A stretch of 64,000 nucleotides of DNA from JAAEUB01 sp964550345 (GCA_964550345.1 CAZJYZ010000011.1:1-64000), one strand, 5' to 3'; counted from the stretch's first letter, positions 50,827-60,139 are shown. Made by a program: numbers and translations. The notes: generated by a model from the sequence alone, not told the origin.

Positions 50827-50880
50827 GTTAACCATGCAATACGAAATGGTTAACCCGATAGGGGTTTACGAAGGGTTAAC
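50827..50880. promoter_or_regulatory. TTAACC inverted repeat at the comM 5' end
   Basis: GTTAACCAT (50827-50835) and ATGGTTAAC (50846-50854) are perfect 9-base arms 10 bases apart. A third GGTTAAC lies at 50874-50880. TTAACC half-sites are those of CtrA, although the canonical spacing (TTAA-N7-TTAA) is not kept. The pattern overlaps the region of the comM start. Confidence 0.45.
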
Positions 50881-51013
50881 ATGCCCGCTGTCTGCCCGAT
50901 TTTCCGACGTATCAGTCACGGCTCCATACTATCTGGCTGCTACTTGCCGAGCTTAGCGAGGCACCGGGTGGCGGCAATGCGCGCTCCTCAGGGGCGCGAA
51001 GATCTGGCGCAAT

Positions 51014-51700
51014 TCAGGTATTCTCAGGCCACGGCCTACTTTCATGTTCCATTGCGTAAGGCTCCGGATCGTATGAAACCTTAAGCCCCTCCGCGCGCCA
51101 CTGACAGAAAGCCGGGTCCGACAGATGCGCGGCGACATAGGCCTGCGCCATGGCACCAACAGGCAAGTCAAACCCTGCTATACGCGCCGCGATTGGTGCA
51201 TAGAACACATCCGCCAGAGAATATTCTCCAAACAGCCAGCTACCACCAGCGCCGTATTTTTTTCGGGCAAGCTCCCACAATTCTTGTAACCGGGTCAGAT
51301 CCCGCCGCACCCCCTCCGAGGGTTCGAACCCCTGCCATTGCCGTAACAGTTGCATGGGGCAATCTTGCCGCAAATCGCCAAAGCCCGCATGCATCTCGGC
51401 CACCATCCAGCGCGCTAATGCCCTTGCCGCCGGATCTTTCGGCCAGAGCCCGGCCTCGGGGTGTCGTTCGGCAAGCGTTTCGGCCATCGCCAACGTATCA
51501 CCAACAATCACTCCATCCGGGGTACGCATCACCGGCACCAGCCGGGCCGGAGCAAGGGGCGCCAGATCTTGTTTCATCGTGCCGGAGTATAATCCGACCA
51601 TGTGCACGTTGTGAGGGATGTTGAATTTCTCAAACATCAGCCACCCACGCAGCGACCAGCTGGAAAACGTCCGGTCGCCGATAAATAAGTCATATGTCAT
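51014..51700 (-). CDS. Glutathione S-transferase
   Basis: 228 residues. The N-terminal thioredoxin-like domain begins LFIGDRTFSSWSLRGWLMFEKF and contains PVMRTPDGVIVGDTLAMAE, the glutathione site Pro and Ser/Thr-type region (here GDTLA). A helical C-domain follows. Detoxification role inferred from the family. No partner genes. Confidence 0.9.
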   Translation of the reverse strand: MTYDLFIGDRTFSSWSLRGWLMFEKFNIPHNVHMVGLYSGTMKQDLAPLAPARLVPVMRTPDGVIVGDTLAMAETLAERHPEAGLWPKDPAARALARWMVAEMHAGFGDLRQDCPMQLLRQWQGFEPSEGVRRDLTRLQELWELARKKYGAGGSWLFGEYSLADVFYAPIAARIAGFDLPVGAMAQAYVAAHLSDPAFCQWRAEGLKVSYDPEPYAMEHESRPWPENT

Positions 51701-51776
51701 AGGCTCAGCCTAGGCGTGCCTTGGGCATTGTGCAAAATTATCATTTGTGGCGGGGTCCATGACCGCAGGTTATCAG

Positions 51777-52358
51777 TCACGGCCGGTGGTTGATCACGCC
51801 GGTTTCCCACCAGGTGCCGTGCCATGTCAGCCGGGTTACCGACAAGTTGTCAATCTTTTGGCCAAGGGCCTCTGTTGCGCTCATCGCCCCGGCCTGTTGG
51901 ACTTGGGTGAGAATCACGCCGAAATGCGCCACTGCAATCACATCCGAGTGGGCACCTTGTCTGTTGATGGTTTCAACCCAGCGCGCAACCCTACCTGCCG
52001 CCTGATTCCAGCTTTCACCACCCGGTGGGGTAATGTCACCCGGGTGCTCCCAATAGGCCCGCGACAGGTCCGGATCGCGCGCGCTGACTGCGTTAAAGTC
52101 CAGCCCGTCCCACTCGCCGAAATTGAACTCTCGCAATTCGGCAGTATGGGGCAGTCTTTCGTGGCTTGCCCCTTCGATGGCATCCGCTGTAGCCGCTGCG
52201 CGGATCAGGTCCGAGCTGACAATTGCAGCGCGCGTCGGCAGATAGGCGCGCAGGCGGTCGATCGCATCCGTGTCAGACAGGTCCGCAGCCACATCGCGCC
52301 AACCAACAAAGGACTTTTCATGGGTTGGCCCATGGCGCAGCCACCACCAGTTAATCAC
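51777..52358 (-). CDS. Histidine phosphatase, alpha-ribazole phosphatase-like
   Basis: 193 residues with the histidine phosphatase motif WWLRHGPTHEKSFVGW, the conserved SSDLIRAAATADAI and the second His in VIAVAHFGVIL. The gene overlaps cobU by 4 bases (ATGA), which makes removal of the phosphate from alpha-ribazole phosphate (CobC) the best guess. A gene symbol is not justified by sequence alone. Confidence 0.75.
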   Translation of the reverse strand: MINWWWLRHGPTHEKSFVGWRDVAADLSDTDAIDRLRAYLPTRAAIVSSDLIRAAATADAIEGASHERLPHTAELREFNFGEWDGLDFNAVSARDPDLSRAYWEHPGDITPPGGESWNQAAGRVARWVETINRQGAHSDVIAVAHFGVILTQVQQAGAMSATEALGQKIDNLSVTRLTWHGTWWETGVINHRP

Positions 52359-52888
52359 GTTAGTCCCCCCGGCAGGTCCCCTTTCAGGGCCAGAGGCAGA
52401 CCGGCCATGACGGTCACAACCAGTCCTGAATGCGATGCCAAAACCTGGTTAAGTTCACCATGTGCCTGACGAAAAGCGCGTGCCAGTGCATTTTCCGGCA
52501 CGACCCCCTGCCCCAGCTCATTTGATACGATAACAACTGGCGAGGCGCAGTTTTTCATGGCCCTTATCAGTTCCCTGTATGCGGAGGGCAGGTCAGCACT
52601 GGCTGCCATCTGGTTGCTCAACCACATCGTGGCACAATCCACCAGCACCACCCGGCCAGCTGGGACCCGACCCAAAGCCTCGCTTAGATCGTCCGGCGCT
52701 TCAATATTGTCCCACTCAGCACCGCGCCGGGACTGATGGGTTGCGATTTTGGCAGCCATTTCAGCGTCACCGGCCTGCGCAGTGGCAATATACGTGCGAG
52801 GCTGTGCTGTCTGCGCGCATAAACGCTCGGCAAAGGCTGATTTTCCGGACGCCGCCCCGCCTAATACCAATGTCAGTTGTGGTAACAT
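52355..52888 (-). CDS. cobU: Adenosylcobinamide kinase/guanylyltransferase
   Basis: 177 residues. It phosphorylates adenosylcobinamide and transfers GMP to it in late cobalamin synthesis. The P-loop is LVLGGAASGKSAFAERL; further signatures are RTYIATAQAGDAEMA, LVDCATMWLSN and VSNELGQGVVPEN. Together with the phosphatase it suggests B12 assembly in this organism. The leader on the minus strand has limited similarity to a cobalamin riboswitch (see findings). Confidence 0.93.
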   Translation of the reverse strand: MLPQLTLVLGGAASGKSAFAERLCAQTAQPRTYIATAQAGDAEMAAKIATHQSRRGAEWDNIEAPDDLSEALGRVPAGRVVLVDCATMWLSNQMAASADLPSAYRELIRAMKNCASPVVIVSNELGQGVVPENALARAFRQAHGELNQVLASHSGLVVTVMAGLPLALKGDLPGGLT

Positions 52889-52988
52889 GCAATCCCCGCT
52901 GGCTTCCCGCCCTTGCTAACATTCCGGTAGCCGCCGGAAAAGCGCCATTTCCCTTGAAGCCGGTGCGATGGCCTGCCAAAATTCCAAC

Positions 52989-53789
52989 ATGATCCGCATG
53001 GCACATTCTCTTGCTTTCACCCTTGGAGCCCTTTTGCTGGCACCGGTTCCGGGGGAGGTACTGGAGCAGGCAAAAAACGCCGATGTGGTGATCATCGGAG
53101 AGGTTCACGACAATCCCCGCCATCATCTTGCGCAGGCCGAAATCCTTGAGGCACTTCAGCCAAAGGCCATTGTTTTTGAAATGTTAAACGATGAGCAGGC
53201 GGCGCGCATCACACCCGATATACGCAATGATCCCCGTGCTCTGGCGAATACGCTGAACTGGGAAGGGTCCGGCTGGCCGGATTTTGCCCTCTATGCCCCT
53301 TTGTTTTCTGTGGCCGCCGAAGCACGGGTTTTCGGTGCTGCCCTGCCACGAGGTGCTGCACGTGATGCCATGGAAATGGGCATTGTGCAAAGTTTTGGCG
53401 ATGATGCCGCCGCCTACGGTCTGACATCCCCTTTGCCGCCAGAACAACAGGCAACCCGTGAAGAACTACAATTCAGCGCCCATTGTGATGCCCTGCCCCG
53501 CCACCTTTTACCGGATATGGTCGCCCTGCAACGCTTGCGCGACGCCATGCTGGCGCGTGCTGTCTTGCAGGCGCTACAAACAGCCGGGCCGCCAGTGGCG
53601 GTGATTACGGGCAACGGCCATGCGCGAAAGGATTGGGGCGTTCCGGCCATTTTGTCGTCATTGACACTCGATGCGCAAATCTACGTGATAGGACAGGCTG
53701 AGGACGGCCATAAACCCAATGGTGGATTTGATGTTATTCTGGATGCTCCAGCCCATCCCCGACCCGACCCCTGCGAGGCATTTCGTTAA
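52989..53789 (+). CDS. ChaN-like lipoprotein-family haem-binding protein
   Basis: 266 residues from the chosen start. An N-terminal signal-like segment (MIRMAHSLAFTLGALLLAPVPG) precedes a ChaN/TraB-like domain with VVIIGEVHDNPRHHLAQAEIL and ITGNGHARKDWGVPAIL. No lipobox is clear. ATGs at 52968, 52989 and 52998 are all possible. Divergent from cobU. ChaN proteins bind haem and are often iron-regulated, but no Fur site was seen. Confidence 0.78.
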   Translation: MIRMAHSLAFTLGALLLAPVPGEVLEQAKNADVVIIGEVHDNPRHHLAQAEILEALQPKAIVFEMLNDEQAARITPDIRNDPRALANTLNWEGSGWPDFALYAPLFSVAAEARVFGAALPRGAARDAMEMGIVQSFGDDAAAYGLTSPLPPEQQATREELQFSAHCDALPRHLLPDMVALQRLRDAMLARAVLQALQTAGPPVAVITGNGHARKDWGVPAILSSLTLDAQIYVIGQAEDGHKPNGGFDVILDAPAHPRPDPCEAFR

Positions 53790-53853
53790 ATCGTAAGGCA
53801 TTGTTATTCGCGGCGCGCCTGCGTAATCTCACCCCGTAAGAACGGAGAAAACC

Positions 53854-55053
53854 ATGCTGGCTGGCAAGAAAATTCTTCTGATCATTGGCGGCGGTATTGC
53901 TGCTTTCAAGTCACTTGACCTGATCCGGCGCCTGCGTGAGCGTGGGGCGGATGTAACCCCCGTGATCACCAAGGCGGGGCAGGAATTTGTCACACCGCTG
54001 AGCGCCTCAGGACTGGCGGCAAACAAGGTCTATACAGACCTGTTTGACCTGACGGATGAGGCTGAGATGGGGCATATCGAGCTTAGCCGCGCGGCTGATC
54101 TGGTGGTCGTGGCCCCGGCAACCGCAGATCTGTTGGGCAAAATGGCAGGGGGGCTGGCAAATGACCTTGCCTCGACCTTGTTAATGGCGACCGACAAAAA
54201 GGTGTTGGTGGCACCGGCGATGAATGTGCGCATGTGGTTGCACCCGGCATGCCAGCGCAATGTGGCTATGCTCAAAAGCGACAAAATTTTGTTTGTCGGA
54301 CCCAATGAAGGCGACATGGCTTGCGGGGAATTCGGACCGGGGCGGATGGCCGAACCCTTGGAGATTGTGGCTGCGGTCGAGGCAGCCCTGATGGACGGTC
54401 CCCTGAAAGGCAAACATGTGCTGGTAACATCCGGGCCAACGCATGAACCGATCGACCCGGTACGCTATATCGCCAACCGATCCTCCGGCGCGCAGGGTAC
54501 GGCGATTGCGACAGCTTTGGCGGCCCTCGGTGCCGAGGTTACCTTTGTAACCGGTCCTGCGGACGTTCCGCCCCCGGCAGGTATGCGGGTGGTACAGGTA
54601 GAAACTGCCCGCGAAATGCTGGAAGCGGTCAAGGCTGCCCTGCCCGCAGATGCCGGTATTTTCGCTGCGGCAGTAGCTGACTGGCGGGTAAAATCCGAAG
54701 CCGGTTCGAAGATCAAGAAAGATAACAAGGGAAGCCTGCCAAGCCTTGAGTTCGCTGAGAACCCTGACATCCTGGCCAGTGTCAGCCAGATGGGCGACGG
54801 ACGCCCGGAGTTGGTTGTGGGCTTCGCAGCAGAAACTGACGACGTGGTTGAAAATGCCATTGCCAAACGTAAGCGGAAAGGTTGCGACTGGATTGTCGCC
54901 AACGATGTAAGTCCGGAAACCGGGATCATGGGGGGCGCTGAAAACGCGGTGGTTCTGATTGATAAGGACGGGGCCGAGGACTGGCCTCGTATGAGCAAAA
55001 CGGATGTGGCCAAACAGCTTGCGACAAGGATTGCGGCAGCGTTACGGCAATAG
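53854..55053 (+). CDS. coaBC: Bifunctional phosphopantothenoylcysteine decarboxylase/synthetase
   Basis: Two consecutive steps of coenzyme A synthesis, 399 residues. The flavoprotein decarboxylase half starts KKILLIIGGGIAAFKSLDLI, with HIELSRAADLVVVAPATAD and APAMNVRMW. The synthetase half starts KHVLVTSGPTHEPIDPVRYI. A ribosome-binding site GGAGA precedes the ATG. First of a coaBC-dut-moeB-like group. Confidence 0.96.
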   Translation: MLAGKKILLIIGGGIAAFKSLDLIRRLRERGADVTPVITKAGQEFVTPLSASGLAANKVYTDLFDLTDEAEMGHIELSRAADLVVVAPATADLLGKMAGGLANDLASTLLMATDKKVLVAPAMNVRMWLHPACQRNVAMLKSDKILFVGPNEGDMACGEFGPGRMAEPLEIVAAVEAALMDGPLKGKHVLVTSGPTHEPIDPVRYIANRSSGAQGTAIATALAALGAEVTFVTGPADVPPPAGMRVVQVETAREMLEAVKAALPADAGIFAAAVADWRVKSEAGSKIKKDNKGSLPSLEFAENPDILASVSQMGDGRPELVVGFAAETDDVVENAIAKRKRKGCDWIVANDVSPETGIMGGAENAVVLIDKDGAEDWPRMSKTDVAKQLATRIAAALRQ

Positions 55054-55054
55054 A

Positions 55055-55092
55055 TTTGAGGCCTCCGGCGGAGGTATTTTCACCAAGGTGAA
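55055..55092 (+). repeat. Intergenic element, copy B
   Basis: GGCCTCCGGCGGAGGTATTT followed by TCACCAAGGTGAAGGGG, close to copy A at 3612 (about 30 of the first 34 bases alike by eye). It fills the gap between coaBC and dut and supplies AAGGGG as the dut ribosome-binding site. Confidence 0.6.
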
Positions 55093-55102
55093 GGGGAAAA
55101 AC

Positions 55103-55567
55103 GTGCCTGTTATCAATATGTTGCGGGAAGAAGAAGCAGACCGCTCCTTGCCACTTCCTTCTTACGAGTCAGTGGGGGCTGCGGGGGCAGATCTGCGTGC
55201 TAATCTGAAGATGGGTGACCGCCAGAACGGGATTGCGATGACCCCGATGGCGCGGGTTTTGGTCCCAACCGGATTGCGGCTGGAAATCCCTGAAGGGTAT
55301 GAAATGCAGATCCGCCCACGGTCTGGTTTGTCCTTCAAACACGGGATCACATTGGTTAACGCTCCGGGCACGATCGACAGTGATTATCGTGGCCCATTGG
55401 GGGTTTTGTTAGTTAATCTTGGGACGGAGCCTTACATTGTGCGGCATGGTGACCGCATTGCGCAGGCGGTGGTTGCGCCGGTGGTTCAGGCGGAATTTAA
55501 TCTGACCGAAGAATTAAGCGAAACCGGACGTGGTGCGGGCGGCTTTGGCTCAACCGGGCGCAGTTAA
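55103..55567 (+). CDS. dut: Deoxyuridine triphosphatase
   Basis: Trimeric dUTPase, 154 residues. Motifs: AGADLRANL (I), RPRSGLSFKHGI (II), GTIDSDYRGP (III), RIAQAVVAPV (IV) and RGAGGFGSTG (V) are all intact. A GTG at 55103, preceded by AAGGGG, gives MPVINMLRE, which matches relatives; a longer reading from 55004 overlaps coaBC. Confidence 0.95.
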   Translation: MPVINMLREEEADRSLPLPSYESVGAAGADLRANLKMGDRQNGIAMTPMARVLVPTGLRLEIPEGYEMQIRPRSGLSFKHGITLVNAPGTIDSDYRGPLGVLLVNLGTEPYIVRHGDRIAQAVVAPVVQAEFNLTEELSETGRGAGGFGSTGRS

Positions 55568-55577
55568 CGAGGCAAAG

Positions 55578-56624
55578 ATGATCTGGGTTTTACTCTTGGC
55601 GGCCGTTTTCTGGGGTTTGGGGCACGTGATGAAAGTACCGGCGCGGCGCAGATTGCTGCCCATCGGGGTATTGTTATTAGCCGTCCTGGCGGCGCATTTG
55701 GTTTTGCCAACAGATCACCCGTTGGTTTTGCGCATTGGCGGATCAGCAGCGGGGTGGACCATTTCACTTGCCGCTATCGCGCTGGTCTGGGCCTATGGGC
55801 GTGGTGTTGCCGCCCTCAAGGCACGCGCACCCGAGTTCGAGCCAGGTGAAGAAGGCCCGTTCAGCGACACCGAGCTTGACCGCTACGCCCGCCACATCGT
55901 GCTGCGGGAAATAGGCGGGCCCGGGCAAAAGGCTATGAAGGACGCGCGGGTATTGGTCGTTGGGGCCGGCGGGCTGGGGTCACCCGCCCTGTTATATCTG
56001 GCGGCAGCAGGGATCGGCACCATTGGGGTAGTGGATGACGACGAGGTTGATAATTCAAACCTGCAGCGGCAGGTGATTCACAGCGACGTCGATATTGGCA
56101 AGCCCAAGGTTTTCTCTGCTGAGGCAACGATGCGTGCACAAAACCCGGCCATCAAAGTGCGCCCTTATCACCGGCGGCTGGATGAGAACAGCGCTGAGGC
56201 GCTTTTTGCTGAATATGACCTGATCCTTGAGGGTAGCGATAATTTCACCACCAAATATCTTGTAAACCGGGTGGCTGCGAAACTTGGCAAACCGGTCATC
56301 GGGGCGGCCCTCAGCCAGTGGGAAGGGCAGATTTCAACCTGGGATCCGGCCAGCGGCGCACCTTGTTATCAATGTGTCTTTCCTGAAGTGCCCGCGCCGG
56401 GACTGGCGCCAAGCTGCTCTGAAGCGGGCGTTATCGGCCCCCTGCCCGGCGTTATGGGGTCAATGATGGCCGTTGAAGTGGTCAAGGAAGTTACCGGTGC
56501 AGGTGAAGGTTTGCGCGGGAGGCTACTGATCTATGATGCGCTTTACGGTGAGGTGCGGGTGATTGCGGTGAAAAAACGTGACGACTGCCCTGTTTGCGGA
56601 AATGATCAGGCCCAAGGGAATTGA
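55578..56624 (+). CDS. MoeB/ThiF-family adenylyltransferase with membrane N-terminus
   Basis: 348 residues. Residues 1-75 contain two or three hydrophobic segments (MIWVLLLAAVFWGLGHVM, LLPIGVLLLAVLAAHLV, TISLAAIALVWAYG), unusual for this family. Then the E1-like adenylation domain with VVGAGGLGSPALLYLAAAG, DDDEVDNSNLQRQVIH and the CYQC/CPVCG zinc cysteines. There is no rhodanese domain. It probably activates the C-terminus of MoaD- or ThiS-like carriers at the membrane. It follows dut by 10 bases. Confidence 0.88.
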   Translation: MIWVLLLAAVFWGLGHVMKVPARRRLLPIGVLLLAVLAAHLVLPTDHPLVLRIGGSAAGWTISLAAIALVWAYGRGVAALKARAPEFEPGEEGPFSDTELDRYARHIVLREIGGPGQKAMKDARVLVVGAGGLGSPALLYLAAAGIGTIGVVDDDEVDNSNLQRQVIHSDVDIGKPKVFSAEATMRAQNPAIKVRPYHRRLDENSAEALFAEYDLILEGSDNFTTKYLVNRVAAKLGKPVIGAALSQWEGQISTWDPASGAPCYQCVFPEVPAPGLAPSCSEAGVIGPLPGVMGSMMAVEVVKEVTGAGEGLRGRLLIYDALYGEVRVIAVKKRDDCPVCGNDQAQGN

Positions 56625-56669
56625 CGTTTGGCGATCCGCCCCATAGCTCCTCTGTAAAGGAGACGCGCC

Positions 56670-58688
56670 ATGACCAACCCGCTTTTGTCTGAATGGAATA
56701 CCCCATTTGAGTTACCGCCGTTTGACCTGATCGAGGATGGGCATTTCGCACCGGCACTGGACGCGGCCCTGAGCGAAGCGCGCGCCAACATCGCCGCAAT
56801 CGCAGAAAACCCTGATGCACCCGACTTTGCCAATTCAATCGAGGCGCTGGAACAAGCGGATGCAACCTTGTCCCGTGTCCTGGGCGTATTCTTCAACCTT
56901 GCCGGAGCTGACAGCAACCCGGCCCGCGAGGCATTGCAGCGCGATTTCTCACCACTACTGGCGGCCTATTCCAGCGAGATAACCCTGAACCGCGCCTTGT
57001 TTGCCCGGATTGAAACCCTGTGGCAGGGGCGTGATGGGTTGGAATTGACCGATGAGCAGATGCGCGTGCTGATGCTGACGCGGCGCGGTTTTGTTCGCGC
57101 CGGAGCGCTGCTGGAGGGTAAGAACCGCGATCGCCTACGTGATGTGATGGAACGTCTTGCAGTTCTGGGCACCGGCTTTGTGCAAAACCTGCTGGCGGAT
57201 GAGCGTGACTGGTTCATGGTGCTGGATGAGGACGGGATGGAAGGGTTACCCGATTTCGTTGCCGATGCCGCAAATGCAGCCGGGAAGGAAAAAGAAGCAG
57301 GCGGGCCAGTCATAACCCTATCGAGGTCGCTGATCACGCCCTTCCTGCAATTTTCCCCAAACCGTGCCCTGCGCCAGCGCGCCTATGAGGCCTATGTGGC
57401 ACGTGGTGCCAATGGTGGCAAAACTGATAATCGTGCCATAGCCACCGAAACTTTGGCATTGCGCCAAGAGCGCGCTGAATTGCTTGGGTATGAAAATTTT
57501 GCCGCATTCAAACTTGAAACCGAGATGGCGAAATCGCCTGCAAACGTACAAGAACTTTTGTCAGCTGTCTGGCAGCCCGCCCGTAACGCCGCCGAGGCGG
57601 ATGCAGCGCAACTTGCACAAATGCTGCATTTTGATGGCTTTGATGGCCCATTAGAGCCGTGGGACTGGCACTTTTACAGCGAAAAACGTCGTAACCTTCT
57701 ACATGACCTAGACGAGGCTACATTGAAGCCCTACCTGCAACTCGACCGGATGATTGAGGCTGCATTCGACACCGCCCGGCGTCTGTTCGGGCTTGAGTTC
57801 ACGGCCATCGAAACATCGCTCTATCATCCGGATGCCCGTGTGTGGGAAGTGACGCGGGGCGGTAAGCTCATGGCGGTTTTCGTCGGGGATTATTTCGCCC
57901 GCGGGTCAAAACGCTCTGGCGCATGGTGTTCTGCCATGCGCAGCCAACAGAAACTGGCCGGCGACATCCGGCCAATCGTGGTCAATGTCTGCAACTTTGC
58001 CAAACCGCCCGAAGGGGCGGCAGCACTTTTGTCCTGGGACGACGCGCGCACCTTGTTTCACGAATTTGGCCACGCATTGCACCAGATCCTGTCCGACGTG
58101 ACGTATGAAAGTATCTCAGGCACATCCGTCGCACGTGACTTCGTCGAACTTCCCAGCCAGCTTTTTGAGCATTGGCTGGAAGTGCCGGAAGTTCTGGAAA
58201 CTTTCGCCACACATGCTGAAACTGGCGCGCCCATGCCCGCGGATATGCGTCAAAGACTGCTGGACGCCGCTACCTATAATATGGGGTTTCAAACGGTGGA
58301 ATATGTTGCTTCGGCTTTGGTTGATCTGGCATTCCATAACGGCCCTGCCCCGGCGGACCCGATGCAGAAACAGGCCGAAGTGCTGGAAGAGATCAACATG
58401 CCCCGCGCCATTCGCATGCGCCATGCCACCCCACATTTTGCCCATGTCTTTGCTGGCGACGGCTATTCATCGGGTTATTACAGCTACATGTGGTCCGAGG
58501 TCATGGATGCGGATGCCTTCGCCGCTTTTGAAGAGGCCGGTGATGCCTTTAATCCTGAGCGCGCGGCAAGTCTTGAGGCAAACATCCTCTCAAGAGGGGG
58601 ATCAGTCGACGCGGAAGAGCTCTATAAGGCATTTCGTGGTCGCCTGCCCGGCGTTGCGGCACTTTTAAAAGGGCGCGGTTTGGCCTGA
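56670..58688 (+). CDS. M3-family oligopeptidase
   Basis: 672-residue zinc oligopeptidase of the oligopeptidase A/dipeptidyl carboxypeptidase branch. HEFGHALHQ (464-472) holds the two His ligands, and the distal SGTSVARDFVELPSQLFEHW the third ligand. N-terminal FDLIEDGHFAPALDAAL matches OpdA-type proteins. It is cytoplasmic with no signal peptide. Ends next to a convergent ArsC-like gene. Confidence 0.92.
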   Translation: MTNPLLSEWNTPFELPPFDLIEDGHFAPALDAALSEARANIAAIAENPDAPDFANSIEALEQADATLSRVLGVFFNLAGADSNPAREALQRDFSPLLAAYSSEITLNRALFARIETLWQGRDGLELTDEQMRVLMLTRRGFVRAGALLEGKNRDRLRDVMERLAVLGTGFVQNLLADERDWFMVLDEDGMEGLPDFVADAANAAGKEKEAGGPVITLSRSLITPFLQFSPNRALRQRAYEAYVARGANGGKTDNRAIATETLALRQERAELLGYENFAAFKLETEMAKSPANVQELLSAVWQPARNAAEADAAQLAQMLHFDGFDGPLEPWDWHFYSEKRRNLLHDLDEATLKPYLQLDRMIEAAFDTARRLFGLEFTAIETSLYHPDARVWEVTRGGKLMAVFVGDYFARGSKRSGAWCSAMRSQQKLAGDIRPIVVNVCNFAKPPEGAAALLSWDDARTLFHEFGHALHQILSDVTYESISGTSVARDFVELPSQLFEHWLEVPEVLETFATHAETGAPMPADMRQRLLDAATYNMGFQTVEYVASALVDLAFHNGPAPADPMQKQAEVLEEINMPRAIRMRHATPHFAHVFAGDGYSSGYYSYMWSEVMDADAFAAFEEAGDAFNPERAASLEANILSRGGSVDAEELYKAFRGRLPGVAALLKGRGLA

Positions 58689-58716
58689 CCCCTTTCACCT
58701 TTTGAAAAGTCTGGAG
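58689..58716 (-). repeat. Intergenic element, copy F
   Basis: On the minus strand, CCTCCAGACTTTTCAAAAGG followed by TGAAAGGGG, a loose match to copy B. It lies between convergent genes. Confidence 0.35.
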
Positions 58717-58734
58717 GAGGGTGGGCGCTCTCCA

Positions 58735-59073
58735 TTATTTCTCGAGATATGTCGCCTGCACCTGTTTTGACCAGCCGGCGCTCACGCGACCCTCGCCAAG
58801 GATCAAAGGCCGCTTCATCAACACCGGATATTCCAGCATCAGAGCTACCGGGTCGCCAGCCTGTTCCTCGGACGACAAGGTGCGCCATGTTGGCGAGCGG
58901 GTCGCTAAAAAAGTTTCGCGCCCCAAAGATGCCAGCGCCTGCCGCAAAACCGCCTCCGGCACCCCGTCGCGGCGAATATCCTGAACATTCAGCGCGTACC
59001 CCGCAGCCTCCAGCGCTTTTTGCGCCTTACGGCAGGTATCGCAATTACGAAGACAATAGAAATCAAGTTTCAT
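58735..59073 (-). CDS. ArsC/Spx-family thioredoxin-fold protein
   Basis: 112 residues. A thioredoxin-like N-terminus with the CxxC motif CDTCRKAQKALE is followed by the family segments DIRRDGVP, LEYPVLMKRPLIL and EGRVSAGW. The Arg of the LMKRP motif is conserved. It could be an arsenate-reductase-like protein or a regulator; no other arsenic genes are near. Confidence 0.82.
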   Translation of the reverse strand: MKLDFYCLRNCDTCRKAQKALEAAGYALNVQDIRRDGVPEAVLRQALASLGRETFLATRSPTWRTLSSEEQAGDPVALMLEYPVLMKRPLILGEGRVSAGWSKQVQATYLEK

Positions 59074-59107
59074 GGCTTTCCTTTTAGTTTTTAACTACTG
59101 ACATTTT

Positions 59108-60013
59108 CTACCGCGAGGGGTCCTCGGGATGCGGCGTCACCCCCACGGGGTCTTTGTGGATCATCACTTCCGTATCGGGAAAAGCACGCAGAATTGCGCG
59201 TCGCAGCGCAGCACCGATTGCATGGGCTTCTTCCAGGCGCTGGCTGCCATCCAGCTCAATATGCACGTTAACAAACACTTTGGACCCACTCACGCGCGTT
59301 TTCAGGTCGTGATAGCCATGAACTTGCGGCCAGTCCGATATGATTGCTTCGATGCCCGCCACCATTTCCGGGTCTGCAACCCGGTCCATCAATGCATCCC
59401 AGGCAGACTTGAAAATACGCACGGCCCCGACGGCCAGGATAAGTGCGGCCCCTAATGCGACCACTGAATCCACTTGGTTTATGCCAAACCGCGCTGAGGC
59501 CCACAGGGCCAGGATGGCACCAATATTTGGTAGTAAATCACCCAGATAATGCAGCGAATCCGCTTTGACCACTTTGTTACCGGTACGCGCCGCCACCCGG
59601 CGTTGCCAGACAATCAGGGCCAACGTCAGCAAAATGGATATCCCCATCACCACCATGCCACGCCCTTCGGACGAGATGACCTCGGCCTCATCAGACAACA
59701 GCCGTTGTACTGACCCCCAGGCAATAACCGCAGCAACTGCCAGAATGAACAGGCTTTGTCCCAGCGCGGCCAGATCCTCGGCCGAGTTATGGCCATACCG
59801 GTGATCTTCGTCCGCAGGGCGTGCGGCATACCATATCGCCGCCAGACCGCCCAACGACACCATCAGGTCCATGGACGAATCCGCCAACGAGGCGGCGACT
59901 GACAAAGCTTGGGTTTCGCCGAAAGCCCAAAGCTTCAGCGCAACAAGGGTCGATGCCACCAATACCGAGGCCAGTCCCGCCGATAGGTTAAGGTTATTGT
60001 TTTTCTTTGCCAT
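59108..60013 (-). CDS. Cation diffusion facilitator family efflux protein
   Basis: 301 residues with six membrane helices and a cytoplasmic C-domain. The metal sites are ASLADSSMDLMVS (TM2) and HNSAEDLAALGQ after the HRYGH motif. The C-terminal part has VHGYHDLKTRVSGSKVFVNVHIELDG. It probably exports Zn, Fe or Cd ions. Start at 60013 (MAKKNNN), 15 codons after another in-frame ATG. Confidence 0.9.
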   Translation of the reverse strand: MAKKNNNLNLSAGLASVLVASTLVALKLWAFGETQALSVAASLADSSMDLMVSLGGLAAIWYAARPADEDHRYGHNSAEDLAALGQSLFILAVAAVIAWGSVQRLLSDEAEVISSEGRGMVVMGISILLTLALIVWQRRVAARTGNKVVKADSLHYLGDLLPNIGAILALWASARFGINQVDSVVALGAALILAVGAVRIFKSAWDALMDRVADPEMVAGIEAIISDWPQVHGYHDLKTRVSGSKVFVNVHIELDGSQRLEEAHAIGAALRRAILRAFPDTEVMIHKDPVGVTPHPEDPSR

Positions 60014-60139
60014 GGAATTGAGGTAGCGCGTTGCGTGGCCAAGAGCAATGCGGCACACAATCGACCGACTATACCTGAATTTTCACTATTCATACCGGCG
60101 CCTGACCAACACCAGATAAATCAAAGGGGTAGTCCGCCT

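Noticed and set aside
50881..51084. 67-codon plus-strand reading frame between comM and the GST gene
   Set aside because: It runs into the GST gene on the other strand, and its composition is not protein-like.
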